DNA of 20,261 nucleotides. Source: a virus. Under the pieces are notes generated by a model that was given only the letters and a program-made list of their open reading frames with translations, was not told the origin of the DNA and did no database searches. The stretch is from positions 1 through 20,261 of the IMG/VR virus record IMGVR_UViG_3300025154_000418. One strand, given 5' to 3'. This document shows positions 1 through 6,991 of this stretch, in pieces; the first letter of the stretch is position 1; every line of letters begins with the position of its first letter. The position numbers and the translations under genes are program-made.

Positions 1-97
1 CAATTCATCTCCAATATTCCAATATCAAACAAAAACATCACACTAAAGTAATGCCTTTGTTGTTATTTTATTTATTTATTATTTAAAATTATTAACA

Positions 98-1282
98 CTA
101 CTCAACATTCCTAATAATATAATAAATTTGTCCCTCACCATAAGATTTAACTACTTTATTTATGGTTGCTTCTCTAATTTGAACATTGTTATCATTGGCA
201 TTATAAAACCTTGCAATTTGATCAATTATACTTTTACACATATTATCACAATCCATAGATTCTATTGCATCAAATCTTAGCCATATGTAAATTTTACTAT
301 TCCAATCAATATGTTCTTCATGTGATATAACTTCATTAGGAAAATTATTCTGCCATCTTCTATACTCATCTGATGTGACAGTTTTCATTTTTCCATTATC
401 ATCAATTATGGTCTTAGTCATGTAATTTACCGAAAAACCATGCCGAGACACAACAGTAAATTCCTCAATATCAGGATCTAAGAAATCTAACTTATTTTGC
501 TGTTCTCTTATGATTTCATCTTGTTCACTAATTAATCTTCCTTGCTTATCTATTTCTTTTGTCTTAGAACTCTTAATCCCACCATTCCTTTTATTCTGAT
601 ATTTTGCCTTATCATAAATCACTCTATTTTGCAATAAGGATATGTCATAGCACTTACCCATATTCTTTACTGCATCTTGTGATAATTTCAAACTCAAATC
701 ACTCAATCCATTAAATATACTTTGACATATTTTTATTTTATCTTTTGTACTATATTGATCGTTTATATAATTAATGCAATCATCATACAGTTTTTCTATT
801 TCGTGAGGGTCAGCTTTAGCGAATGTATTCTTAACTCTACGTTTTCCAAATAATTTTTCATTATCAATCACTTCTTCTTTCGCATTTTCCATAATATATA
901 CACCACGTTTGCGAAGAGAAGGAAGAACTTCTAATGTAACCCACTTTCTAAATGAACGTGCATTTTTAGCATCGCTTTCTAAACATAAATCATAAAAGGC
1001 ATCTTCAGTAACATATGTATTATCAAAATCTATAGATTTATCAATATTTATAAAGTTTTCACTTAGTGAAAACCCTTTAATATCAAGTCTTTCACAAAGG
1101 TTACTAATTTCTTCTTTCCGAAGATATAATTTTCCTTTTGCTTTAGTTGTATAACCTAATCCCATTCCAATATCATAAAGATTGAAATGATCATCTCCAT
1201 CAATTGTCATAATTCTTATTTGACCAAACTGCTCATTATTAAATATCTGTAATTCATTTTTCTCATTATTATTTTCCATCAT
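98..1282 (-). CDS. BRO-N antirepressor-like protein fused to a RusA-like Holliday junction resolvase domain
   Basis: 394 residues. Residues about 11-131 look like the BRO-N/Bro-Ant DNA-binding domain of phage antirepressors: FNLYDIGMGLGY at 33-44 and FRKWVTLEVLPSLRKRG at 111-127. A basic, helical middle (about 143-270) with a short coiled coil follows. The C-terminus (about 270-394) resembles the RusA Holliday junction resolvase family, with VTSDEYRRW as in the RusA N-terminal part. Its acidic signature is D344, D346, N347, K350, D354 and D364, close to the D-x-D-N-x2-K spacing of E. coli RusA (D70, D72, K76, D90/91). Only one acidic residue stands where RusA has two. The start ATGATG has a good Shine-Dalgarno site (AGAAGGA, 7-8 bases upstream). 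It lies after the terminator at 1572-1597, so it is probably not in the structural operon. The BRO-N call is firm; resolvase activity is inferred from motif spacing only. Confidence 0.8.
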   Translation of the reverse strand: MMENNNEKNELQIFNNEQFGQIRIMTIDGDDHFNLYDIGMGLGYTTKAKGKLYLRKEEISNLCERLDIKGFSLSENFINIDKSIDFDNTYVTEDAFYDLCLESDAKNARSFRKWVTLEVLPSLRKRGVYIMENAKEEVIDNEKLFGKRRVKNTFAKADPHEIEKLYDDCINYINDQYSTKDKIKICQSIFNGLSDLSLKLSQDAVKNMGKCYDISLLQNRVIYDKAKYQNKRNGGIKSSKTKEIDKQGRLISEQDEIIREQQNKLDFLDPDIEEFTVVSRHGFSVNYMTKTIIDDNGKMKTVTSDEYRRWQNNFPNEVISHEEHIDWNSKIYIWLRFDAIESMDCDNMCKSIIDQIARFYNANDNNVQIREATINKVVKSYGEGQIYYIIRNVE

Positions 1283-1326
1283 TTTAAATTCCTTCTTTCA
1301 TAATTTAATTTTAATCACTTATAAAA

Positions 1327-1524
1327 CTATTTCTTCCTTGCTCTATCACACCATTCGCAGTATGCATCATAACTTTCCCGTCTGGAAAATTTATACCACA
1401 CTTTCTTAGTATCTGGATGTACACCAGTGGCCTTTATTACAACACCTTTGTAGGCATAGAAATTGGCTTGAAGTGGGTTATAAACGTAAATAAATCCATC
1501 TTGCTCTTTTAATTGTTCTGTCAT
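1327..1524 (-). CDS. hypothetical protein, 65 residues, start corrected to the internal ATG
   Basis: I do not recognise this protein. The frame is open from an ATG at 1545, but no ribosome binding site precedes that codon. The ATG at 1524 (MTEQLKEQDG) is preceded by AAAGGAAGTGAT at 1531-1542, an 11-of-12 match to the full anti-Shine-Dalgarno complement, 6 bases away. I therefore start the gene at 1524. The product is aromatic and charged (GFIYVYNPLQANFYAYKG near the N-terminus), ends in CEWCDRARKK with a CxxC pair, and has no signal peptide or membrane segment. It sits between a terminator and the BRO-N gene, so it may belong to the same regulatory or accessory unit as BRO-N. Confidence 0.7.
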   Translation of the reverse strand: MTEQLKEQDGFIYVYNPLQANFYAYKGVVIKATGVHPDTKKVWYKFSRRESYDAYCEWCDRARKK

Positions 1525-1551
1525 TTTAATATCACTTCCTTTCATTTTAAA

Positions 1552-1574
1552 TTTGTGTTGTTTGTAAACACAAA
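1552..1574. repeat. 8-bp inverted repeat, possible operator
   Basis: TTTGTGTT and AACACAAA form a perfect inverted repeat around a 7-base spacer. It lies just left of the terminator and just upstream of the 65-residue gene, with no U-tract after it. It could be a protein-binding site, given the nearby antirepressor-like gene, but that is inference. Confidence 0.4.
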
Positions 1575-1597
1575 AAGAGACACCTTTTCAGATGCCC
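1572..1597 (-). terminator. intrinsic terminator with GAAA tetraloop
   Basis: Read on the minus strand: GGGCATCT, loop GAAA, AGGTGTCT, C, then TTTTT. The stem has 8 pairs including three G-U wobbles and is closed by a GNRA tetraloop. It begins 22 bases after the stop codon of the Cys-rich gene. It should end the tail-fibre transcript and separate it from the two genes to the left. Confidence 0.75.
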
Positions 1598-1618
1598 TAA
1601 TTTCTATTCACAAAATAT

Positions 1619-1819
1619 TTACTTATCACAAAGCAATCCCTTTCCTACTTTATGTAACACTACCATCCTAGCCAAATAATCTTTATATTTCTGACACTCA
1701 CCAACATTTTTACAATTCTTCTCACAGTATTCACTACTTATTAATTTATTCTGTTTTACTTGAGATTTTTGATTAGGATCATTTTTGTTAACATTTTTCT
1801 TAGGACTTGCCAATTTCAC
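1619..1819 (-). CDS. small Cys-rich protein, possible zinc-binding
   Basis: 66 residues if started at GTG 1819. The N-terminus is Lys/Asn-rich and polar; the C-terminal half holds four cysteines, C32, C36, C42 and C64 (CEKNC-x5-C-x21-C). The spacing would suit a metal site, but I do not recognise the family. The GTG at 1819 directly abuts the AGGTGG ribosome binding site, which is too close. The in-frame TTG at 1813 is 6 bases from it and is the more likely start, giving 64 residues. It is the last gene before a terminator, downstream of the tail fibre, so it is probably co-transcribed with it. Confidence 0.6.
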   Translation of the reverse strand: MKLASPKKNVNKNDPNQKSQVKQNKLISSEYCEKNCKNVGECQKYKDYLARMVVLHKVGKGLLCDK

Positions 1820-1892
1820 CCACCTACTTTTTATTTTATTTTGGTTCCAATTTGAAATTGTTTTATTTTATTTAATTTGATTGGGATTAAGT

Positions 1893-3995
1893 TTATTCTT
1901 TGTAAGTTATTATTGCTCTAAATGGTTTGTTTAGTATGCTGGTTGAATTAGCAGCAGTATGAATAGCCAAGACTGTATCTGTTACCTGTGCATAATAATA
2001 ATCTCCAGATTCATAAGGATGCCCATTGTGAGGTAGAATTAGTGTCCCATCTGAATTTTCAACAACTACCTGAACACCAAGTATTTTTGATTTAGTTAAT
2101 CCATGCGTATAAGATCCCATTGCGGAAACAGTAGTTGGAGTTGTTCCACTAATTTCTTTGAACTTTATAGCAGGTGCATCTAAACCAAGTTTAGTATAAC
2201 CAGATATTTTTAAATGAGCACCATTGTCCATTGCGAGAATTACGCTATCTGAACCGTCTCCCATATACCCTAAACGAGTGCCATTTCCCGTTTTCCACTC
2301 AAAAAAACCAGTTCTATCAACACTGCCAGAATTAATAGTTACATAACCATTAGTACCATCTGAAGTAACAATTGTATTGACATAAACCTCTTTAGTTGTT
2401 AATTTTCCATTGGTATCTACTTCAAATACATTTACTTCATCACTATCTCTGCCTACTAATATGTTTGTAGTACCGTCATTAGTAGAACCTTTGACTACTA
2501 ATTTTCCAATACTTGGTGTACCATCTAAATCAGATGTGCCAATTGAAACATTTCCATCTGCTCTAACTAACATTAAATCAGTTTCACCAGTTGCTAAATC
2601 TCCAGCAGAAAATATATGTCCATGACCTATATCTACAAGGTCAACATTATACCTTAAATATCCTTTTGTTCCACCAACTGAATCATAACCAATTTTATAG
2701 TTGTCATTACCTTCATAAAAACTAATTCCATTGTCTTCTCCAATATCTGTAAGATTAGGAGTTTTTAAGCGTAGTGTTTTATTATTTAAGTCAACATTAT
2801 TATTTATTGTAACACTTTTATCTGTTCCGGCTTCTAAAATTAAATCATCATCTGATTCAACTTTTCTAGTAAATACATTTAAAAATACTTTTGTTAAAGA
2901 ACCAAGTTTACTTATAATAGTTGTTTTTGGTAAAAAGTCAGTTGTAATAGTCACGCTATTAAACGCAACATCTTTATCTTTATTTACTTCTTGGTCTGAA
3001 TGATAATGATGAGTTGCATCCCCACCTTCAAGATTAGTGAGTCCACTATGGCTCGATGTCGCACTAGGAGCAAACTGTGTTACAAATGCACTATCAATTT
3101 GAGTTACTGTCACAGCACCCTTTTGTACAATAATTTTACCAACTAACATTGCATTAGTTGATGTACTCAATGGAGCATTATTAGGAGGTTGTGCTGTTTT
3201 GGCTTGGTTAATGTCATAATCACCAGTACCTAATAATATTATTATATTTTCTGCATTAATTCCCATACCTCTATAAATCCAATTAACTGCATAATTACCA
3301 TCAGTTAAAGTTGTCAATCCATTTCCATTATCAAATTGTGAATTATTATAAGCAGTAACTATTGAGCCAGTCCAGTTTCCACCTGCGTCAGTAACAACTT
3401 GTTCGCAGTAATTTGTAACCGAATCTACTTGTATTCTGGAGTTCCTAAATGAACCTTGCCACACAACACCAGCAGATATTACAACTTTTCTTCCTGTATC
3501 TTCACCCAAACTTAATCCAGTTACTCTTTCAAATCTACGTGTTTCCATGTCTCTACGAAGAATCTTATTACTTAAACCAAGCCCTGGCTCATCCCAATCC
3601 AAAATATCAACATTTGTATCTCCAACACGTGAAACTGTATATACGACAACATTATTAGAAAAATTAACAGTTGATAAATCTGTAGTAACTGAATATTGTG
3701 GAGTTCCAGAATTATAATTTGCTACTATATATGAAGTTATTAAATCAGGAACGTTTAATGTTGTTTCTTCTATTGTATGTTCACTAACTTCTCCTGAATA
3801 GTTTGTTGTATGAAAAAATCTATATGTACCTGTACCATCCATGGTTATTGTTCCACCAGCATTATATGTAATTGATGGTTTCACTACTGTTCCAGAACCA
3901 ACTAATAAACCTGAACCAGTTGGACTAACAAATGATGCGCCTTGGGAAGCTAACGCTCTTGCATAAGCATCAACTTTACTACTAGTAATAGGCAT
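1893..3995 (-). CDS. tail fibre / receptor-binding virion protein
   Basis: 700 residues, rich in Gly, Thr, Ser, Asn and Val with few Cys: the composition of a beta-structured fibre shaft. The middle carries GLTNLEGGDATHHYHSDQ (HHYH at 329-332), the kind of Gly/His-rich segment seen in many phage tail fibres. Residues from about 335 on are repetitive beta-strand sequence (for example GNVSIGTSDLDGTPSIGKL). The last 70 residues (from HGLTKSKILGVQVVV to PFRAIITYKE) look like a compact C-terminal tip domain. The ribosome binding site AGAAGGTGA precedes an ATG. It follows a 105-residue gene by 20 bases, and both lie downstream of a strong terminator. Fibre is secure as a class; receptor specificity cannot be read from this sequence. 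Confidence 0.8.
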   Translation of the reverse strand: MPITSSKVDAYARALASQGASFVSPTGSGLLVGSGTVVKPSITYNAGGTITMDGTGTYRFFHTTNYSGEVSEHTIEETTLNVPDLITSYIVANYNSGTPQYSVTTDLSTVNFSNNVVVYTVSRVGDTNVDILDWDEPGLGLSNKILRRDMETRRFERVTGLSLGEDTGRKVVISAGVVWQGSFRNSRIQVDSVTNYCEQVVTDAGGNWTGSIVTAYNNSQFDNGNGLTTLTDGNYAVNWIYRGMGINAENIIILLGTGDYDINQAKTAQPPNNAPLSTSTNAMLVGKIIVQKGAVTVTQIDSAFVTQFAPSATSSHSGLTNLEGGDATHHYHSDQEVNKDKDVAFNSVTITTDFLPKTTIISKLGSLTKVFLNVFTRKVESDDDLILEAGTDKSVTINNNVDLNNKTLRLKTPNLTDIGEDNGISFYEGNDNYKIGYDSVGGTKGYLRYNVDLVDIGHGHIFSAGDLATGETDLMLVRADGNVSIGTSDLDGTPSIGKLVVKGSTNDGTTNILVGRDSDEVNVFEVDTNGKLTTKEVYVNTIVTSDGTNGYVTINSGSVDRTGFFEWKTGNGTRLGYMGDGSDSVILAMDNGAHLKISGYTKLGLDAPAIKFKEISGTTPTTVSAMGSYTHGLTKSKILGVQVVVENSDGTLILPHNGHPYESGDYYYAQVTDTVLAIHTAANSTSILNKPFRAIITYKE

Positions 3996-4015
3996 TGATT
4001 GTCACCTTCTTTCTT

Positions 4016-4333
4016 TTAGAAATAAAGTCCAGACCATCGAAACTTAACCCCTAAATTATTTATTACTTGAATTGATGATATACTCTCAAAATCATATTCT
4101 CTTGATTCGTTTGCAGGAATATATAGGATATAACCTCCAATATTTATATATAAATTTGTATTTTCAGCTTCTATAAATAATGAATTTAAATTTGCTTTGT
4201 TTCCATTAGAATCTGTAAAATTGATTATTTCATTGTTGGATTGTAATACGTACCAAGGATCATAGTCTGCATCTCCTATTTTATTTAGTGGGAGGCTACT
4301 TATGAAACCTGAATGGAGTAATTGACCTATCAT
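4016..4333 (-). CDS. hypothetical protein encoded before the tail fibre
   Basis: 105 residues, not recognised. The predicted content is mostly beta: NINSLFIEA-like and NLYINIGGYILYIPANES segments, ending KFRWSGLYF. There is no signal peptide, Cys or catalytic motif. The ribosome binding site AAAGGAATGAT lies 6-7 bases before the ATG. It is the first gene after the hairpin-rich gap and is followed 20 bases later by the tail fibre. A fibre-associated or baseplate-adaptor role is a guess from position only. Confidence 0.65.
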   Translation of the reverse strand: MIGQLLHSGFISSLPLNKIGDADYDPWYVLQSNNEIINFTDSNGNKANLNSLFIEAENTNLYINIGGYILYIPANESREYDFESISSIQVINNLGVKFRWSGLYF

Positions 4334-4396
4334 TTATTATCATTCCTTTCTTACCTTTTTGTTTTAGTTAATAATTGTTTTTATGATTTGTAAAAC

Positions 4397-4423
4397 CCTT
4401 GTGTCACAAGGACTTTAGAAGTC
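4397..4423. repeat. two abutting palindromes
   Basis: CCTTGTG-T-CACAAGG (4397-4411) shares its last base with GACTT-TAG-AAGTC (4411-4423). On the minus strand the first is followed by GTTTTA, so a weak terminator is possible; paired operators are equally possible. Confidence 0.5.
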
Positions 4424-4499
4424 AAAAATGTTTAGTGTAATTAGGTTAAAATCAGTGATTTATTTGGATTAAAATGTGGATTGGAGATGAAAATAGTAA

Positions 4500-4552
4500 A
4501 AAATAAGGAGAAGAAGACAATTTGTGTGTTGTCTGTCTTCTCCTCTTATTTT
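4500..4552 (-). terminator. long hairpin, probable bidirectional terminator
   Basis: Arms 4500-4520 and 4529-4552 pair over about 21 bases with a 2-base and a 1-base bulge; the loop is 8 bases. On the minus strand the stem runs into TTATTTTTTACTATTTT; on the plus strand into TTATTTTGTTTT. It lies downstream of the neck and tail-tube genes, so it should cut most of their transcript before the fibre genes. Confidence 0.75.
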
Positions 4553-4561
4553 GTTTTGGGG

Positions 4562-4586
4562 TTATAGGATTGTACATTTCCTATAA
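4562..4586. repeat. perfect 8-bp inverted repeat
   Basis: TTATAGGA and TCCTATAA flank a 9-base spacer (TTGTACATT). No U-tract follows on either strand, so it is more likely a protein site or an RNA fold than a terminator. Confidence 0.5.
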
Positions 4587-4602
4587 TCTTCCATATAATG
4601 GG

Positions 4603-4633
4603 AATAGACATGTGTATTAGGCACATGTCTATT
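4603..4633. repeat. perfect 12-bp inverted repeat
   Basis: AATAGACATGTG and CACATGTCTATT flank a 7-base spacer. On the minus strand it is followed by CCCATTATATGG, with no U-run; on the plus strand by an AT-rich stretch. It lies 58 bases after the 83-residue gene's stop codon, so it could be a 3'-end stabilising stem or an operator. Confidence 0.6.
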
Positions 4634-4690
4634 AATTATTCTTATAAACTCGCGCAAATTTATAAAAAAACCATTATATTTATTTAATAA

Positions 4691-4942
4691 TTATTTAATA
4701 TCGGTTAAATGCTGTAATTCTATTGAAAAAACATCTTCCAAACTTCCAACATATTCTACTGTAATATATTTTCCATTCATTACTTTCTGCTTTTGTTCTT
4801 CTGTTAAAGTCTCATCAAAATAAACACGCATTCTCCAACCTAAAACATTTAAAATTGCAGCAGTATCTTCTTTTTTAAGAACTTTAAATTCAGTAGATTT
4901 AAATTCAGTAGTAATCTCTTTTGATATAATTTCTTCGTCCAT
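4691..4942 (-). CDS. small acidic protein after the tail tube, function unknown
   Basis: 83 residues, not recognised. The N-terminus is charged and carries a short tandem repeat, TEFKS-TEFK (residues 12-20). The rest looks alpha/beta (ILNVLGWRMRVYF; KYITVEYVGSLEDVFSIEL). The ribosome binding site GGAGGTTATT is well placed before the ATG. It starts 21 bases after the tail-tube stop, where many phages encode tail assembly chaperones. However, I see no slippery heptamer near its end and no downstream frame for a frameshift product, so chaperone is only a positional guess. A hairpin-rich gap follows. Confidence 0.7.
   Translation of the reverse strand: MDEEIISKEITTEFKSTEFKVLKKEDTAAILNVLGWRMRVYFDETLTEEQKQKVMNGKYITVEYVGSLEDVFSIELQHLTDIK
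4883..4909 (-). repeat. 12-bp direct repeat, 15-bp period, inside a gene
   Basis: TTTAAATTCAGT occurs at 4883-4894 and again at 4898-4909 on the plus strand. In the protein it encodes TEFK twice. It looks like a small in-frame tandem duplication. Confidence 0.6.
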
Positions 4943-4963
4943 AATAACCTCCGTTATTTTAAA

Positions 4964-5749
4964 TTAAGCAAGCAAAGCATCATCATAAATAACCAATTCC
5001 CACATTGTAGTAGAAGTAGGAGATTTAAGACATTCTAAATTAAGATCAAGCATAGAAGGATCTCCTGTGGCTGCAAAAGCTAAATTAAAGTTATCTTCAA
5101 ATTTCCCGTTAGGAATAATAAGTTGACCTTGATATGCTGCTTTTGTATATTCGTCGACAACCAGAACATCAATTACAACTCTGAAAGATCCACCAAACAT
5201 ATCAGATGTCACTTTTACAGTTTTTGCTGTTGCGTCTGTGTTAGCAAAATAATAAACACGGAATTTAGTCCCATCGGCTGTTGCTGCTGGGAATGTTAGT
5301 TCTTTTGAAACTATACTAAATTCTGTTGGGTTAGTTGCAGGAGTTCCCAAAGTATATTCTGTACCATTAGTTCCATCTGCATTAACTACATAAACACTAA
5401 TTATTGCTCCAACTGGAGTATTGATTACAGACGCTTTATCGGAAGTTGTTGTAATTATTTCATGAACGTCAACCTTATGTACTCCAGTTACAATATCATT
5501 ACCTGTTAACATTGCAACAGCGTGGTTATCAAAAATTGCATCTTGGAGTTTAAGTTTGCTTTCGCGATCTGACGAAAATCCAACAAGTTTAGCGTTTCCT
5601 CTTCCACCTCTTGCGTATACGGTGGTTCCAGTAGTTTCTACGCCCGTAGTTTTTAACGATGGTAAAGTAACAATCGCATGATTATCTACTAATGAAAAGA
5701 AAGATGCTTCCCCAGAATCGCGTATTGCCCATCTATTAGGTGTTGTCAT
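4964..5749 (-). CDS. major tail protein / tail tube, probable
   Basis: 261 residues with a strong AAGGAGGAA ribosome binding site before the ATG. The protein is Thr, Val and Ala-rich and largely beta, with one Cys. NPTEFSIVSKELTFPA and KFRVYYFANT suggest an inserted beta-sandwich around 110-170. The segment FNLAFAATGDPSMLDLNLE near the C-terminus is like that of tail tube proteins in Bacillota phages. It lies directly after the neck genes, the usual place for the tube subunit, and has the small size and beta content expected. A general virion protein is the fallback. Confidence 0.65.
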   Translation of the reverse strand: MTTPNRWAIRDSGEASFFSLVDNHAIVTLPSLKTTGVETTGTTVYARGGRGNAKLVGFSSDRESKLKLQDAIFDNHAVAMLTGNDIVTGVHKVDVHEIITTTSDKASVINTPVGAIISVYVVNADGTNGTEYTLGTPATNPTEFSIVSKELTFPAATADGTKFRVYYFANTDATAKTVKVTSDMFGGSFRVVIDVLVVDEYTKAAYQGQLIIPNGKFEDNFNLAFAATGDPSMLDLNLECLKSPTSTTMWELVIYDDALLA

Positions 5750-5763
5750 TATTATATTCCTCC

Positions 5764-6498
5764 TTATTTCTTCAAAATTCTAGACCATGTAATATTCGAT
5801 ATATTTATATTCTTACTATCAACGGTTCCAGCATAAATACCACTCAAAGTATAATTATAATTATCAATATTCTCTAAACGGTAAAAAGCATCATATAATT
5901 GATAAATAGTAAGTTTAAAAATGTCTATTATATTCATGTTATTTGATTTCCAAGCAACTCCAGATATAATGCTGTGTAAATTCATAGTCTCTGGTTTTTT
6001 TATATTTTGTTTATTTAGTTTTAGCTTTTCCATAAACTTTCTTGCACGTTCGTTTCCTGGTACATATTCAGGTTCTTTTTTTATTTCAATATGATTTGCA
6101 CATTTAAGAGCATATTGAAAATCATCAAAAGGTTCTTTATCAATAATTAAATCTTCACAATAAAATAATCCTTCATTACTCATTAAAAACTCTTTATTAA
6201 AAAACAACTTTAATGATTTTAATACTTTTTCTCTGAATTCAATATTTTGATAACTGTAAACCATTAGTAACTCTAAATTGCTAATCTCTTGGTCATTTAA
6301 TCCTTCAATGTTTGATTTATCAATTAATAAAACTGATAATAATTCATTATAATTAGATTCACCAATATTTGTAATATCTTTAAGTTTTAATGGAGTTAAA
6401 ATACCTAAATTATTTATATCTATAGGCATTCCTGCTAAAAGTCTCAAATTTATATCGTTATCAATCACCACCTTAACCACATCCTTTAATAAAAACAA
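5764..6498 (-). CDS. phage protein of unknown function in the neck/tail region
   Basis: Up to 244 residues, mostly helical. The N-terminal part reads LAGMPIDINNLGILTPLKLKDI; the C-terminal part reads HSIISGVAWKSNNMNIIDI followed by a helical segment with LTIYQLYDAFYRLE. I recognise this as a type of protein found beside tail genes in Bacillota phages but can give no function. The longest frame begins at TTG 6498, directly after the preceding stop codon, without a ribosome binding site. GTG codons at 6471 and 6468 follow AAAGGA (6482-6487) by 10-13 bases and are more likely starts, giving 234-235 residues. It may be translationally coupled to the gene upstream. Confidence 0.65.
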   Translation of the reverse strand: MFLLKDVVKVVIDNDINLRLLAGMPIDINNLGILTPLKLKDITNIGESNYNELLSVLLIDKSNIEGLNDQEISNLELLMVYSYQNIEFREKVLKSLKLFFNKEFLMSNEGLFYCEDLIIDKEPFDDFQYALKCANHIEIKKEPEYVPGNERARKFMEKLKLNKQNIKKPETMNLHSIISGVAWKSNNMNIIDIFKLTIYQLYDAFYRLENIDNYNYTLSGIYAGTVDSKNINISNITWSRILKK

Positions 6499-6975
6499 TT
6501 AATTAAAATCATAAACTTTATATGAAACTCTATATCCAGAATATTTTTCATTTACCCATGCCAAATTGCCACTACTAAACTCCATTTTTCCTATGCCAAT
6601 TACATTTTTTGAATTAAATAATGTATCAATTTCCTTCATGATAGCAAATGGTCTCAACATGCCACTTATTCTCCATAAAGAACTATGGCAAACAATTACA
6701 AATGTTACTTGATTATTTTTAAAAGCAGGATTATCTTTTCCTAGTTTAAAATCTTCAAATAAAACATTAAGTTGCGATCTTGCTTCAGTATCTACATCTG
6801 GAGAAAATGGAAATGGATATATTTTATCAAATAGGAGTGTGGCAGTATTTTGTATATCTGCTTCAGCAAGTGGGTCGTATGAAGTATAATTTAAGAGTTT
6901 ACACAAATTTTGATTATCAATTAATTTAAATAATACTGACATAATATTGTCATTTAGTTCAGCAAATCTACTCAT
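6499..6975 (-). CDS. tail completion / terminator-like neck protein
   Basis: 158 residues, starting at ATG with AGGAAGTGAT 8 bases upstream. It has an N-terminal helical part (SVLFKLIDNQNLCKLLNYTS), a Pro/Phe turn KIYPFPFSPD, then a beta core (TFVIVCHSSLWRI; GIGKMEFSSGNLAWV). Its length and its position between a stopper-like protein and the tail-tube region match tail-completion proteins such as SPP1 gp17. That is an inference from gene order; no catalytic motif is expected or seen. It follows the previous gene by 16 bases. Confidence 0.6.
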   Translation of the reverse strand: MSRFAELNDNIMSVLFKLIDNQNLCKLLNYTSYDPLAEADIQNTATLLFDKIYPFPFSPDVDTEARSQLNVLFEDFKLGKDNPAFKNNQVTFVIVCHSSLWRISGMLRPFAIMKEIDTLFNSKNVIGIGKMEFSSGNLAWVNEKYSGYRVSYKVYDFN

Positions 6976-6991
6976 TTTACCTAATCACTTC

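Larger units (their letters stand above)
4334..4690. other. 357-bp non-coding gap with a series of inverted repeats
   Basis: No gene with a ribosome binding site is visible on either strand. The gap holds, left to right, two abutting palindromes (4397-4423), a long bidirectional hairpin (4500-4552), an 8-bp inverted repeat (4562-4586), a short palindrome CCATATAATGG (4591-4601) and a perfect 12-bp inverted repeat (4603-4633). I found no convincing promoter here for the two genes to the left. Confidence 0.7.

Noticed and set aside
1-38. Minus-strand frame from ATG at 38 running off the left edge
   Set aside because: Only 12 codons are visible and there is no convincing ribosome binding site; a GGAG-then-TTG at 1-3 is equally possible.
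1525-1572. Possible promoter TTGTGT-18-TAAAAT before the 65-residue gene
   Set aside because: The start of transcription would fall within the ribosome binding site, and the -35 match is poor.
2410-3003. Plus-strand open frames inside the tail fibre gene (2410-2625, 2731-3003)
   Set aside because: They lie antisense to a much longer, well-supported gene, lack ribosome binding sites, and have shadow-like Ser/Thr/Leu-rich composition.
4546-4626. 26-codon minus-strand frame in the non-coding gap (MCLIHMSIPI...)
   Set aside because: No ribosome binding site; it spans three inverted repeats and reads as chance.
4660-4680. Slippery-looking GGTTTTTTTATAA after the 83-residue gene, as a tail-chaperone frameshift site
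   Set aside because: It lies beyond that gene's stop codon and no frame continues from it.
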